NCBI RefSeq assembly: GCF_032062135.1
Contig: NC_092869.1
Span: forward strand, 43,489,534 to 43,553,533
Origin: Pyxicephalus adspersus
Lineage: Eukaryota > Chordata > Amphibia > Anura > Pyxicephalidae
DNA: 64,000 nt
Reading direction: 5' to 3'
Both the position numbers and the translations under genes were made by a program. Position 1 is the stretch's first letter; each line of letters begins with the position of its first letter. Shown piece after piece: positions 1 to 9,035 of the stretch. The notes beneath the pieces are model-generated. The model saw only the letters and a list, made by a program, of their open reading frames with translations, did not search any database and was not told the DNA's origin.

Positions 1-165
1 AACGATGTTCAACGATCGTCGTCCAATCCGATCCGTCGGTCCGGTCGTTCGTTTCCAGCGACTTTCCTCGTTCGTCGGTGTCGTTGGTTACTTTTTTACG
101 AACGATTTTTTGCCCAATCGATCGTTCGTCTGGAACGATAAAAATTGGAAGTGTGTACGCACCTT
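1..165. mobile_element. MITE end fragment, same family as 53546-53876
   Basis: The window opens in a CG-rich stretch dense in CGATCGTT/CGTTCGT words. It ends in a GTGTGTACGCACC terminus at about 150-163, which resembles the terminus GTGTGTACGTAGC of the complete element at 53546-53876. Only one end lies in the window. The open frame over 5-220 follows this repeat and is not treated as a gene. The transposon superfamily is not determined. Confidence 0.5.
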
Positions 166-784
166 TGTACATCTCTTCTCAAGGGAGAATAGATTCAGTT
201 CAGCTAATCTCTCCTCATAGCTGAGCTCCTCCATTCCTTTTATTAGTTTAGTTAAGAGGTAGATAAGAGGAGCTGCAACACAAAAGGGTTAATAAAGGCT
301 CACAAACGTGTCAGTAGTGCAGTACTGTGCAGGAACTTGCAACTCCTTTCAATAATTGCTGCAGCAAAACCAAAGAAAATTCTGGGTGTTATCAGGTAAC
401 TGTACAGCACAGATCTGAGCAGCCATGTCAGTGAGTCCATGCCACACTACAATATCCCGCCCGTCTCTTCACCTGACCACATGTAGCCAACTGGAAACAA
501 ACTCAGCAAAAAGTATAAAAACTTCAATAATACAGCTGAACTCGAAAAGACACAAATAACTGTGGAGCTTTGTATTCAATATTCATTATTATTAAATGAA
601 AGCAACCAATGTAAGGAGGCTTGTATTGTAAGAAACCAATGTGGAGGAGATAAACTTCTGTATAGACAGTGCAGTGGAATTAGGTTTTCGTATCAGTGCG
701 GTAAAATATCCCAGAAATGATAAACATTTCCCAGTTTGTACAAAACCTCCTTTTCCATTAATATGGTATTGCCAAGAAGTGCAC
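166..784. other. No gene seen
   Basis: Ordinary AT-rich sequence. I see no exon with splice signals, no RNA gene and no clear repeat. Confidence 0.5.
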
Positions 785-1840
785 CTACATTATTATTAAA
801 CAGGACTTATGAAGCGTTAACATATTAGGTAGCACTGTACATTAAATAGGGGTTGCAAATGACAGACAAATACAGACAGTGACACAGGAAAAGGAGAGGA
901 CCCTGCCCCTAAGAGCTTACAAAGAAAAAGGAAAGTATCACACAGATATGGAATGATGGGTGAGTAGTGAGGGGTTAAGAGACCGAAGAAGATAGGTGAG
1001 GTAGGTAGGAAGGTAGGTGAGGTTAAAGCGTTGGGTTTTGAGCGCTCTTCTAAATGAACAGAAATTAGGAGCAAGCTGAACAGGACGAGGAGACCATTCC
1101 AGAGAGTGGGGGCAGCTCTAGAAAAGTCTTGTATCCATGCGTGTGATGAGGTTATGAGTGAGGAAGTCATTAGTAGGTCATTGGAGAAGCAAAGAGATCA
1201 GCTTGGGGGGGATTTTTCTATCAGGTCAGAAATGTTAGTGGGACAAGAACTGTGGAGGGAATTGAGGGCAAAGCACAGGGACTTGAATTTGATTCTCAGG
1301 TGAAATAGAAGGCCTACAAAGAGATGCAGCAGAAGAGTGGAGGTGGGAAGGCTGTGTATGATGTAGGTAGGTGGGAAGGCTGTGTATGGGGTAGGTAGGT
1401 AGGTAGGAAGGCTGTGTATGGGGTAGGCGGGAAGGCTGTGTATGGGGTAGGTAGGTAGGTGAGAAGGCTGTGTATGGGGTAGGTAGGTAGGTGGGAAGGC
1501 TGTGTATGGGGTAGGCTGTGTATGGGGTAGGTAGGTAGGAAGGCTGTGTATGCGGTGGGTAGGTGCATCATTCATAATAGATTGTTGAGGAGAGAGTCGG
1601 AGAGGAGGAGGTTACAGTAGTCCAGACGAGAGATAAGAGCGTGTACAAGGAATTTAGTGGTCTCTGGGGACAGGTAGGGGTGGATTTTGGAGATGTTGCG
1701 TAGGTGAAAGTGACAGGACCTGGAAATGTTCCGAATATGGGGGGTGAAGGAGAGGGCAGAATCAAAGGTGACGCCAAGACAACGTGCCTGAGGGGTATGT
1801 CGAAGGTAATGTAACGATTTTCTGTATTCCTGTCAATAGA
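785..1840 (-). mobile_element. 5'-truncated LINE of the L2/CR1 group, interrupted by a minisatellite
   Basis: Read on the minus strand, 1568-1840 gives degenerate reverse-transcriptase C-terminal sequence ([31 protein letters not shown]), the segment that normally reads like '[11 protein letters not shown]... [16 protein letters not shown]' in L2/CR1 elements. After the minisatellite (about 1335-1567), the frame resumes at 1320-1080 with LRIKFKSLCFALNSL and SRAAPTLWNGL, the end of the same ORF2. The 3' tail (about 790-930) is the sequence shared by the short solo tails elsewhere in the window. The copy is broken by frameshifts and stops and is inactive. Confidence 0.8.
1335..1567. repeat. Minisatellite inside the LINE
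   Basis: Tandem units built from GTGGGAAGGCTGTGTATGGG plus GTAGGTAGGTAG, with variable numbers of GTAG steps. It lies between the reverse-transcriptase part and the ORF end of the flanking LINE, so it expanded within that element. It produces the proline- and tyrosine-rich open frames on the minus strand, which are not genes. Confidence 0.85.
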
Positions 1841-2073
1841 AATACATAACCTCTCTCTATAATATAGAAAATAAAACAAATGTTTGCGGAGGAATAGAAC
1901 AGGTCGGGGTCACCTTTATGCAGAGTCAAGTTAATGATCAATTAACTGTTTATGTAATTGTGTATAGAACAGCTAACTTATGCGAGACATAACAAAGGGA
2001 AATTATTACACATCACATCGCCGAAAAAACTGAACCAAAAGTCAGCAAACAATTTCCGGTTTTTATATTGAAA

Positions 2074-2229
2074 GGTCTGATTTAATAAAGCTCTCAGACA
2101 CTGGAGAAGATAGACTATCCTGGGAGAATCTGGGTGATCCAGCAAACCTGGAATAGATTTCTTAAAAACCATTTGCCATTAGCTGGCAGACATATTCAAT
2201 CTTCCTGGAGAGCTTTAATAAAAAATCTA
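2074..2229. mobile_element. Degraded fold-back MITE
   Basis: Starts GGTCTGATTTAATAAAGCTC and ends CTGGAGAGCTTTAATAAA, with an internal TGGGTGATCCAGCAAACCTGG. These parts match the better preserved fold-back element at 55093-55287. The second arm is truncated. Confidence 0.6.
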
Positions 2230-2633
2230 AAAACTTTGAATACTCAAACAGAAGAAGCTGCAAATTCTGATTTTAGTTCAAGCAAATTTTCACCTGAATA
2301 AGCCAAATGCACCAGGACAGACATTTTTAGTATTAACAAATATTTAAACCTCCAATCAAAATATTTGTAGAGATGGTTAGAGATTCCTCTGGGGAGATTT
2401 TCTTCTACTTCCTGTCCCGGAGACACAACTGGAAGTAGGGAGCCCCCCACTTCCCCAAAACAAAATCAAAAAGTCACCCAGTAATTATTATGAATCTGGT
2501 AACAAAAGACTTTGGTATTACCTATTGCTGGGAGCATTACACAACAGTCTACTTTTTCCTGCTGAATTCATAAATTTTGCATTACAAAGAATGCAGAAGT
2601 GAAAATCCAGGGTCAGGGAATGAAGGCGGTATT

Positions 2634-2862
2634 CTCCCCAGAAATATTTTTAAGCTTGGTGGGAAGAAGCTGTAGGTGGAGCCCCTGTATTGTGACCCAA
2701 CTCTCAGTAATCACCCAAAAACAGCTGGGTGGTTACTGAAAAGTGCTGGGTGGCACGCCCAGCTAAAAGGGGCCGTGGAGAACACTGTCGGGTGGACAGT
2801 TTGGATGCCACAGGTGATTTTACCACAAAATAACAGCTCCAGTTGGCAATTTTTTTTTTGAG
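2634..2862 (+). repeat. Dispersed hairpin repeat, copy 1
   Basis: Begins CCCAGAAATATTTTTAAGC, has GGGTGGTTACTGAAAAGTGC in the middle and ends in a T-tract. Two further copies in the same orientation lie in SPC25 introns (12258-12480 and 13003-13162). The internal CAGTAA..TTACTGA inverted repeat predicts a stem-loop. Family unknown to me. Confidence 0.65.
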
Positions 2863-3067
2863 GTACAGATCAGCAACACACAGACATTATCATTAAAAAA
2901 AGCCAAAATTTGGCAACAATCTGGTCTCTTCGATCATAGTGGAAAGCTGTAACCCCACACCAAGGCCGGGTAAAAGGAGGGAGAAGAAACTGATTTGATT
3001 GACTTTGGTTGATTTGTCCATTTCATTGGCCAGTACACACAAGCCACTCCCACACCTATGACATTAC

Positions 3068-3398
3068 CTGGTCTCTGTGGCTCAATGTTCTCTCTTTTCT
3101 CTTCCTGTAACAGATCCTGATTCTGGGATTCCCCGTCCAGATTGTCTGTGTCTTCTAAAAAGGTGACGGTCTGTGAACTCTCAGAGAAAATGATTGGCTC
3201 ATGCCGAGGATCCAGATCTGGGTTTAAAGGTTCCAAGGATTGGGAACTGTCTGCCGTCTCTGGATCGGTCTCTATACTGTCCAGGGTGACCACATTGTCT
3301 GCCCACCAAGATTCTTTTTCTTGCTCTTCAGATTCAGTTTTTGATACATCTCCAGTGGGGAACTCCGATTCCACCACTTCTCTGGGCGCAGAAACATT
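3068..3398 (-). CDS. Internal coding exon of an unrecognised acidic protein
   Basis: On the minus strand a strong acceptor (pyrimidine tract ending CTCTCCCCAG) precedes 3398 and a donor CAG/GTAATG follows 3068. The 331-nt exon is open throughout. It starts in phase 0 with NVSAPREVVESEF and ends in phase 1 near ENIEPQRPG. The 110 residues are very rich in D, E, S and T (for example SKTESEEQEKESWWADNV), with no membrane segment and no cysteine pattern, so probably disordered. It joins in frame to the small exon at 4742-4776. Later exons would lie to the left and I could not place them. I do not recognise the family. Function unknown. Confidence 0.6.
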
Positions 3399-3570
3399 CT
3401 GGGGAGAGAAGAGGAGATTGCAGTGACCACCAAGACGCCCCCAGTGTGCAGAATAACATTATATACCCGACTATTCTAGTATGTGAAGCCCAACACCCCA
3501 AACTGCACATCTAGAGGAGCCGGTCCAACCAATCACAGAGGCTGCACCAGCGGAAATTACTAATGTACTA

Positions 3571-3730
3571 GATTGTAAGCTCTTCGGGGCAGGGTTCTCT
3601 CCTCCTGTATCACGGTCTGTATTAGTCTGTCATTTTCAATCCCTATTTAATGTACAGCGCTGCGTAATATGTTGGCGTTATATAAATCCTGTTTATTAAT
3701 AATAATAATAATATTAATAATAATAATAAT
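3571..3730 (+). mobile_element. Solo LINE 3' tail (L2/CR1 type)
   Basis: Contains GATTGTAAGCTCTTCGGGGC, CCCTATTTAATGTACAGCGC and GGCGTTATATAAATCCTG, then an (AAT)n tract. It matches the 3' end of the LINE at 785-1840 and several other solo tails in the window. Confidence 0.8.
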
Positions 3731-4224
3731 GTAAGTGATGACTTATCATTTAGAAAAAAGGAGGTTCATGCAAAATCAGTTATCACTAATAAGATTTTAT
3801 TCCTTGGCCGAGACTCCACTGGTGAGAGCTCTGCTCCTCCCCCCCGGGGTATTCCCACTACACATATACAGACCTGGGACGTCAGTGCAGGAATGCTGAA
3901 AACCCCTCATAATGGGCACTGCCAGGTCCTGATAACTCAAAAAGGTCCCAAGTGAAAGAAGAAATAGAGGGCTTAACTCTCCAAGAGTAACCAAAAACTA
4001 AAAGTAAATGGAGCATTTTATTTAAGAGTCAGTCCTATGGTCTGTATGAAGCACCTAAGCTGCAATTTTGGTGCACTGACCCCCAGACTATAAAACATTT
4101 ATTACTCCCACCCCAATGTAATCTAAAAACTGTGTGTGTACACTAAAAGCACCACAACCAACTTCTGGACAATGGAGAGAAGTAATAAGCCGATCTGGGG
4201 AATATTTTTATCGTTTACCAATAA

Positions 4225-4335
4225 AGCACCAACATATAATGCAGCGCTGTACACGAAATAGGGGCTACAGATTGCAAAATTGCATTATACATAGGTACAA
4301 ACCGTGACACAGGAGGAACAAGGTGAATATGGGGC
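4225..4335 (-). mobile_element. Diverged LINE 3' tail
   Basis: Minus-strand copy with the AGCGCTGTACA core followed by GACACAGGAGGA, shared with the other tails. More diverged than the copy at 3571. Confidence 0.5.
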
Positions 4336-4741
4336 AGGGTTTCATCTCACACAGAGGACGGGTGAACAATAGGAAGCCAGGGCTCCTCTTAGCAATGTTC
4401 TTCAATACAGATCCGTCCTGCCCCTTCACTGTAATAGAACCTCCCCCCTCTTAATATGTGCCCTGCACTGTATAAAAAACACCACCAATGTTACAAACCA
4501 CCCCGAATCCCTAGCATGTCTCCTCAATGGGGAGAATCTGTACACAGAATATACATAAATCATGACCTTTATACAACCAATCATAACTGGTGTACAACTG
4601 GGGACCCGGGGCCCAGCATTAGACTGTCAGCTGAAGATTCACTTTGACTCTCCTCCAGCTATGACTGACTGGTGCCTGAATTCTGGAGGGTACTGTAGGT
4701 GTCTGCAGTCACTAGTGTGCATATTTGTTCAAAATTCTCAC

Positions 4742-4776
4742 CGGAATCTCCTCTGAGTCTTCTTCATTCTCGGTAT
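4742..4776 (-). CDS. Small coding exon upstream of 3068-3398
   Basis: A 35-nt minus-strand exon between the acceptor TCTTCTCTACAG and the donor CCG/GTGAGA. It starts in phase 2 and ends in phase 0, exactly what the next exon needs, and encodes the acidic stretch TENEEDSEEIP. The matching phase, strong splice sites and the same acidic composition make it likely that both belong to one gene. The first exon is probably near the GC-rich region and gap at 5.2-5.8 kb, but I cannot place it. Confidence 0.55.
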
Positions 4777-5141
4777 CTGTAGAGAAGAGCAAAAAACAAA
4801 GAATACATTGTTATCATATATTGGACTGCACTTCCTCAGAGCGGTTACCAAGCAACCATGCATGGGATCATATTTCCACAAACCTTTCCTTCCAACACAT
4901 ATGGGACCACACTCAGCCATTCTGCAATGTTAGCTGGGTTTGATTCTGGTCCAATATAAATGACCACACTGGCTTTAGCACGGTCAGGCTGTTATTGTGC
5001 AATTCTGTATTCAGTGATGGGTGGTCAATGCCAGGTGCTGTCAGGGGCTACAAACCGTGCCAGATCCCTACGGGTAAGGGGGCAGCAGAGGCTTTGCAAT
5101 AGACAGTGCCTAACCAGTTCCCTCAGGAAGGTACAGGCGGC

Positions 5142-5253
5142 GCTGGTCCCTCCGGAGGGTACGGGCATTGGTGCCGCATCCCCTCCGGAGGGTACGGGCA
5201 ATGGTGCCGCATCCCCTCCGGAGGGTACGGGCAATGGTGCCGCATCCCCTCCG
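5142..5253. repeat. 33-bp GC-rich minisatellite at a gap edge
   Basis: At least three units of 33 bp containing CCCTCCGGAGGGTACGGGCA. Each unit has a palindromic CCTCCGGAGG core. The array runs directly into the assembly gap. All frames stay open because 33 is a multiple of three. Confidence 0.9.
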
Positions 5254-5620
5254 NNNNNNNNNNNNNNNNNNNNNNNNNNNNNNNNNNNNNNNNNNNNNNN
5301 NNNNNNNNNNNNNNNNNNNNNNNNNNNNNNNNNNNNNNNNNNNNNNNNNNNNNNNNNNNNNNNNNNNNNNNNNNNNNNNNNNNNNNNNNNNNNNNNNNNN
5401 NNNNNNNNNNNNNNNNNNNNNNNNNNNNNNNNNNNNNNNNNNNNNNNNNNNNNNNNNNNNNNNNNNNNNNNNNNNNNNNNNNNNNNNNNNNNNNNNNNNN
5501 NNNNNNNNNNNNNNNNNNNNNNNNNNNNNNNNNNNNNNNNNNNNNNNNNNNNNNNNNNNNNNNNNNNNNNNNNNNNNNNNNNNNNNNNNNNNNNNNNNNN
5601 NNNNNNNNNNNNNNNNNNNN
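5254..5620. other. Assembly gap (Ns)
   Basis: 367 undetermined bases. The left flank is a 33-bp minisatellite and the right flank a CCAAT-rich promoter-like sequence. The first exon of the minus-strand gene could be inside or beside it. Confidence 0.99.
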
Positions 5621-5900
5621 TGCTGCCCCATCCTTCCCTCTGACAGTCCCAGGCTCCAGCCGCGGCCTAAACCAGCCAGCCGCACCATCCTCCCAGCCAA
5701 TCGCAGCCCTTCGCTCTTCTACCTGGACCAACCACAGAGCGCATACAGCTCACCTACCAATCAGAAACGAGGGTAAGGGAATCCGATTAAGAGAGCTTGT
5801 CATCAGCCTTCAATTACATGGCCTTCTCTGATTGGCTGCACACGAGGAATAGTAAACAAACTACAACTCCCGGCGTGCCTCACTGCCTACTTCGTAGACT
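5621..5900. promoter_or_regulatory. Probable bidirectional promoter with ZNF143-type site
   Basis: Contains CCAAT boxes at 5697-5701 and 5757-5761 and an inverted one (ATTGG) at 5831-5835. ACTACAACTCCCGGCGTGC at 5860-5878 closely resembles the conserved ZNF143/THAP11 element (ACTACAA-TCCCAG-ATGC type). Such sites usually lie just upstream of housekeeping, often divergent, promoters. To the left is a minus-strand gene (3068-4776) and to the right a possible plus-strand first exon. Confidence 0.6.
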
Positions 5901-6103
5901 ATAATGGGAGATAAGGGTTGTTGGACGGAGAGAGCGAAGCAGTGTACCCAATCGGCGAGCGACTGCTGTAGTCACATGATCCAGCAGCCAATAATATCCC
6001 GAGAAGCGCAAATCCGTATATGCAGCCATGTTTCCGGTGTTCCTCAGTGCATTGGCGGCATGGAACGAGGGTGCGAGAGAATCCGGGGCCATCCGGTACC
6101 TAG
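5900..6103 (+). ncRNA. Possible first exon of an uncharacterised plus-strand transcript
   Basis: Follows the ZNF143/CCAAT promoter region and ends at a good donor (CCTAG/GTAGGT at 6103/6104). An ATG at 6028 opens MFPVFLSALAAWNEGARES. If joined to the next exon at 6974, the frame continues for 15 codons (DDSGRWRLQELTGHA) and stops, giving a 40-residue product. Another frame from 5904 stops at the same junction. I cannot tell whether this is a microprotein gene or a long non-coding RNA. Confidence 0.35.
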
Positions 6104-6466
6104 GTAGGTGTGCCGGGTAAAGTCATCATTCCTGGGTACTATATAAATAATAATATATGGAATCATCTGATGATAGAAAGAATTGGGGGTGATGTGGTGT
6201 GCCCTAATGGGTGGCAGGATGGTAACCTGTAATCTGCTGCCCCCAGTAATAATATATTGGGGGAGGTGAATCCTGTGGCCCCAGCATTGATTTATGGTAG
6301 TGGCATATATTGTTTGTAAGTGTCAGTCTGCCCCTCCTGGTAGTGATCTATGGAAGGTAGGGGGTCCCGTTGGTGTCACCAGTGGGGATATGATGAGTGG
6401 GCCCAGTTTTTTTGATCTGTGGTGTTTCATTACATTTTGTAGTCACCTAAAGCCAAGCAGTTGGCT

Positions 6467-6600
6467 CCTCCCACAAAGGCGTGCTTGCTGTTCCTCGTGG
6501 GCGGGCACGTAAGAACCGGAGGTATATCAATTCAGAGCGGAGCTCCTCTGTGTGTCTCTCAGAGACTCCTCTAGCTGCGCTCTCACATGCCAGAGATTTC
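6467..6600 (+). repeat. Diverged copy of the 7142/7934 repeat
   Basis: CTCCTCCCACAAAGGCGTGC followed by a GTAAGAACCGGAGG-like segment resembles the two close copies at 7142-7327 and 7934-8119, but is more diverged. Confidence 0.5.
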
Positions 6601-6973
6601 ATTTTATTCTGCAGTAACTCTGGGGCCACCATTCCTGATTGGGACACAAGCAGGAAACCATTGATGTCCTAAAAAAGTCCAGACTTTAGTCCCAAACCTC
6701 TCAGCCTCCATGTGGAGGAGCCATGACAATGGGGGGGGGGATAGGATGTCAATGTTTACTATCATCTAAATACCATTGTCTCAGTACAAGCATGCAGCCA
6801 GTAAAGGTCATTAAGGGCAGAATTTCTTAATGGTACAAGACACGGAAGCCATTGGATCAGCATGGCAGCCTACATAACGACTTGCCATATGCTGCTATGA
6901 TAATTCTGGCACCTGATCTTTGGTTGCTATGGGTGTCGGCTCTTCATTATTGTTTCTATTTGTCTTCCTACAG

Positions 6974-7090
6974 ATGATTCCGGAAGATGGCGGCTGCAGG
7001 AACTGACCGGCCACGCTTAACACTCTGTAAATCGTTTCCAAGATGTTGGGCCAAGGAAACCTTTGGATGAAACCCTGGGACTCAAACGAG
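6974..7090 (+). ncRNA. Possible second exon, or an alternative start site, of the plus-strand transcript
   Basis: An acceptor (TTGTCTTCCTACAG) precedes 6974 and a donor (AACGAG/GTGTGT) follows 7090. All three forward frames contain stops, so it cannot be an internal coding exon. CCGGAAGATGGCGGC at about 6981-6995 is an overlapping ETS plus YY1 motif of the kind found right at transcription starts, so this may instead be a separate promoter. Short frames start at 6987 (27 codons) and 7043 (16 codons to the donor). Confidence 0.35.
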
Positions 7091-7141
7091 GTGTGTTATA
7101 TGGATGGGGGAGGAGCTGGAGAGGGTCGTGCAGGGTGTGCC

Positions 7142-7327
7142 CTCCCCCTACATGTATGTAGTACCTGTCCTCTCCCCTCCCACAAAGGCGTGCCTGTTAT
7201 ACCTGTGTACAGGTGCGTAAGAACTGGAGGCAAATAGACAGACAAAGATTTCAGCTCTGCGAACGTCTCGTATGGCCGGATCGCAGATATCTCTGCTCTT
7301 ACACATCAATATCTTCCTCCGTCTGCT
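7142..7327 (+). repeat. Direct repeat, copy A (about 186 bp)
   Basis: Nearly identical to 7934-8119, starting CTCCCCCTACATGTATGTAG and covering CCACAAAGGCGTGCCTG and CGCAGATATCTCTGCTC. The copies are 792 bp apart in the same orientation. Confidence 0.9.
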
Positions 7328-7710
7328 GTAAAGGTCTCCCCACATTGGTGGCGATGGCCCCTCTGTGGAGGTCTCCCCATCATCTCACCTGTTCAGGGCT
7401 ACAATTAGGGGGACAGGAGGTACTTTGAGCTTTGGTACAGGTTAGGGGGGCCCTTAAATATCTGACATCCCAGCTCCTGTTGATTGGAGGCCCATTAGAC
7501 CTCTGCAAAGGGACTGCTGCTTTGACATAAAATGAGGCTCCTCTGCAGCATGCTGGCAGGCTATGCACCTGGCTACCTGAAACTAAAGGCACCAGCTTGT
7601 TCTGTATGACATCCAGTGCTGTCCTTGCACAGTAACTCCAGGATATTCTACATTTATTAATCATTGTATTGTCCGTGTTTCATTTTTTAATTTTTGTTTC
7701 TATTCCCAGT

Positions 7711-7890
7711 GGAAGTCCTGACTGCCTACCCTGACCGAGGATGTGGGGGGAAGCTGGTGTGGTGTCAGCCCACCATTAAGCCAACATGATGGATGAGTGA
7801 TTCACCCAGATTTGTGTGGAGTCCTCTAATCTTCCTTGGATGAATGTGATTGGTGGAGCCCCAGGCACAGCGTCCAGGGGACCTGGTAAT
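7711..7890 (+). ncRNA. Possible third exon of the plus-strand transcript
   Basis: A strong pyrimidine tract ending TTTCTATTCCCAG precedes 7711, and a possible donor (CTG/GTAATG) follows near 7886. Frames are closed by stops, which suits untranslated or non-coding RNA. End position approximate. Confidence 0.3.
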
Positions 7891-7933
7891 GACATTTATT
7901 ACAAACAGTGCAACGTGTATGCAGGTTTCTCAC

Positions 7934-8119
7934 CTCCCCCTACATGTATGTAGTACCTGTCCTCTCCCCTCCCACAAAGGCGTGCCTGTTATACCTGTTT
8001 ACAGGTGCGTAAGAACTGGAGGCAAATAGACAGATGGAGATTTCAGCTCTGCGGACGTCTCGTGTGCCCGCATCGCAGATATCTCTGCTCTTACACATTA
8101 TTATCTTCCGTCTGCTGCA
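7934..8119 (+). repeat. Direct repeat, copy B
   Basis: Second copy of the segment at 7142-7327, differing at roughly one base in fifteen. The tandem spacing suggests a local duplication or two insertions of one element. Confidence 0.9.
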
Positions 8120-8479
8120 TGTGTTCTGTATATCATTACAACAGGAAAAGGTCTCTGTAGAGGTCTCCGCATCTGTCTTGTTAGACATGATTACACATAA
8201 AGAGGAAAACCAAGTCCTTACTTACCTTAATGCAGGCCACACGCCCAATCACTTTATGCAGTGATCTTTTGGATGTAATGATCATCACATCATTATGTTT
8301 TTATAACTTTTTTTTTTTTTTATATATATATAACTTTTCTGTCTTGCAATTATCTACAGTACGTATTGATAGAGATTACCTTTCTTACTTGTGTAACCTT
8401 GTGATAACTTCATCAATAACCATATCAATGGTATATATTATATTATGTTCTCTATGTGTAATCATGTCTAACAAGCCAA

Positions 8480-8650
8480 GTCTCGAAATCCCCTGAGGAA
8501 GCTACAAAGCGAAATGCGTTGGTAAAATGAGACCTTAGAATGCTAATTACTGCAACCATTTATATGAAGGATTTGTACTTTCCTATTAGTATAGTAGAAC
8601 TTGTTGCTAGAATTGTCTAACAATCAAAATAAATTTTGATGCTCCGTAAA
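8480..8650 (+). repeat. Dispersed repeat with CCTGAGGAAG...GAAATGCGTTGG signature
   Basis: CCCCTGAGGAAGCTACAAAG is followed by CGAAATGCGTTGG and an AT-rich stretch ending AATCAAAATAAATTTTGATG. The same signature recurs on both strands elsewhere (18.95, 44.45, 59.47 and 60.2-60.7 kb). Superfamily not recognised. Confidence 0.55.
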
Positions 8651-8756
8651 AGCCTTTTTTTGCCTTTCTTCCTTCTCTAATATTTATCGATAGGCATGGC
8701 AGCTGTATCAAAACTGTTATAACTTATCCTTTCCCTGGTAGGATTTCTCTTCTTTC

Positions 8757-8905
8757 TTAGATAGTAAGCTCTTCTGGGCAGGGTCCTCTCCTCCTTTTGT
8801 GTCACTGTCTGTATCTGTCTTGTCATTTGCAACCCCTATTTAATGTACAGCTCTGCGTAATGTCGGTGCTATATAAATTCTGTTTATTAATAATGATTAT
8901 ATCAT
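8757..8905 (+). mobile_element. Solo LINE 3' tail
   Basis: Matches the tail at 3571-3730 (AGTAAGCTCTTCTGGGCAGG, CCCTATTTAATGTACAGC, TATATAAATTCTGTTTATTA) and ends directly before the pyrimidine tract of the candidate exon at 8920. Confidence 0.8.
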
Positions 8906-8919
8906 TTTTATTTTTCAGG

Positions 8920-9030
8920 TTGGTGGAAGTCATGGAGTTGTTGGGACATTGGGAGAACAAGCAACTGCAAAAGGAGATATATTTAATTTTTATTTTTTAT
9001 TATTTGGAATAAAGTTTTATTTTAAACCTG
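8920..9030 (+). ncRNA. Possible terminal exon with poly(A) signal
   Basis: The acceptor TTTTTATTTTTCAG precedes GTTGGTGGAAGTCATGG. An AATAAA lies at about 9009-9014, followed by a TGTTCTGTCATTTC downstream element. One frame gives a 30-residue open end (LVEVMELLGHWENKQLQKEI...) before TAA, but I cannot connect it in frame to the upstream candidates. Best read as the 3' end of the transcript starting near 5.9 kb. Confidence 0.4.
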
Positions 9031-9035
9031 TACAG

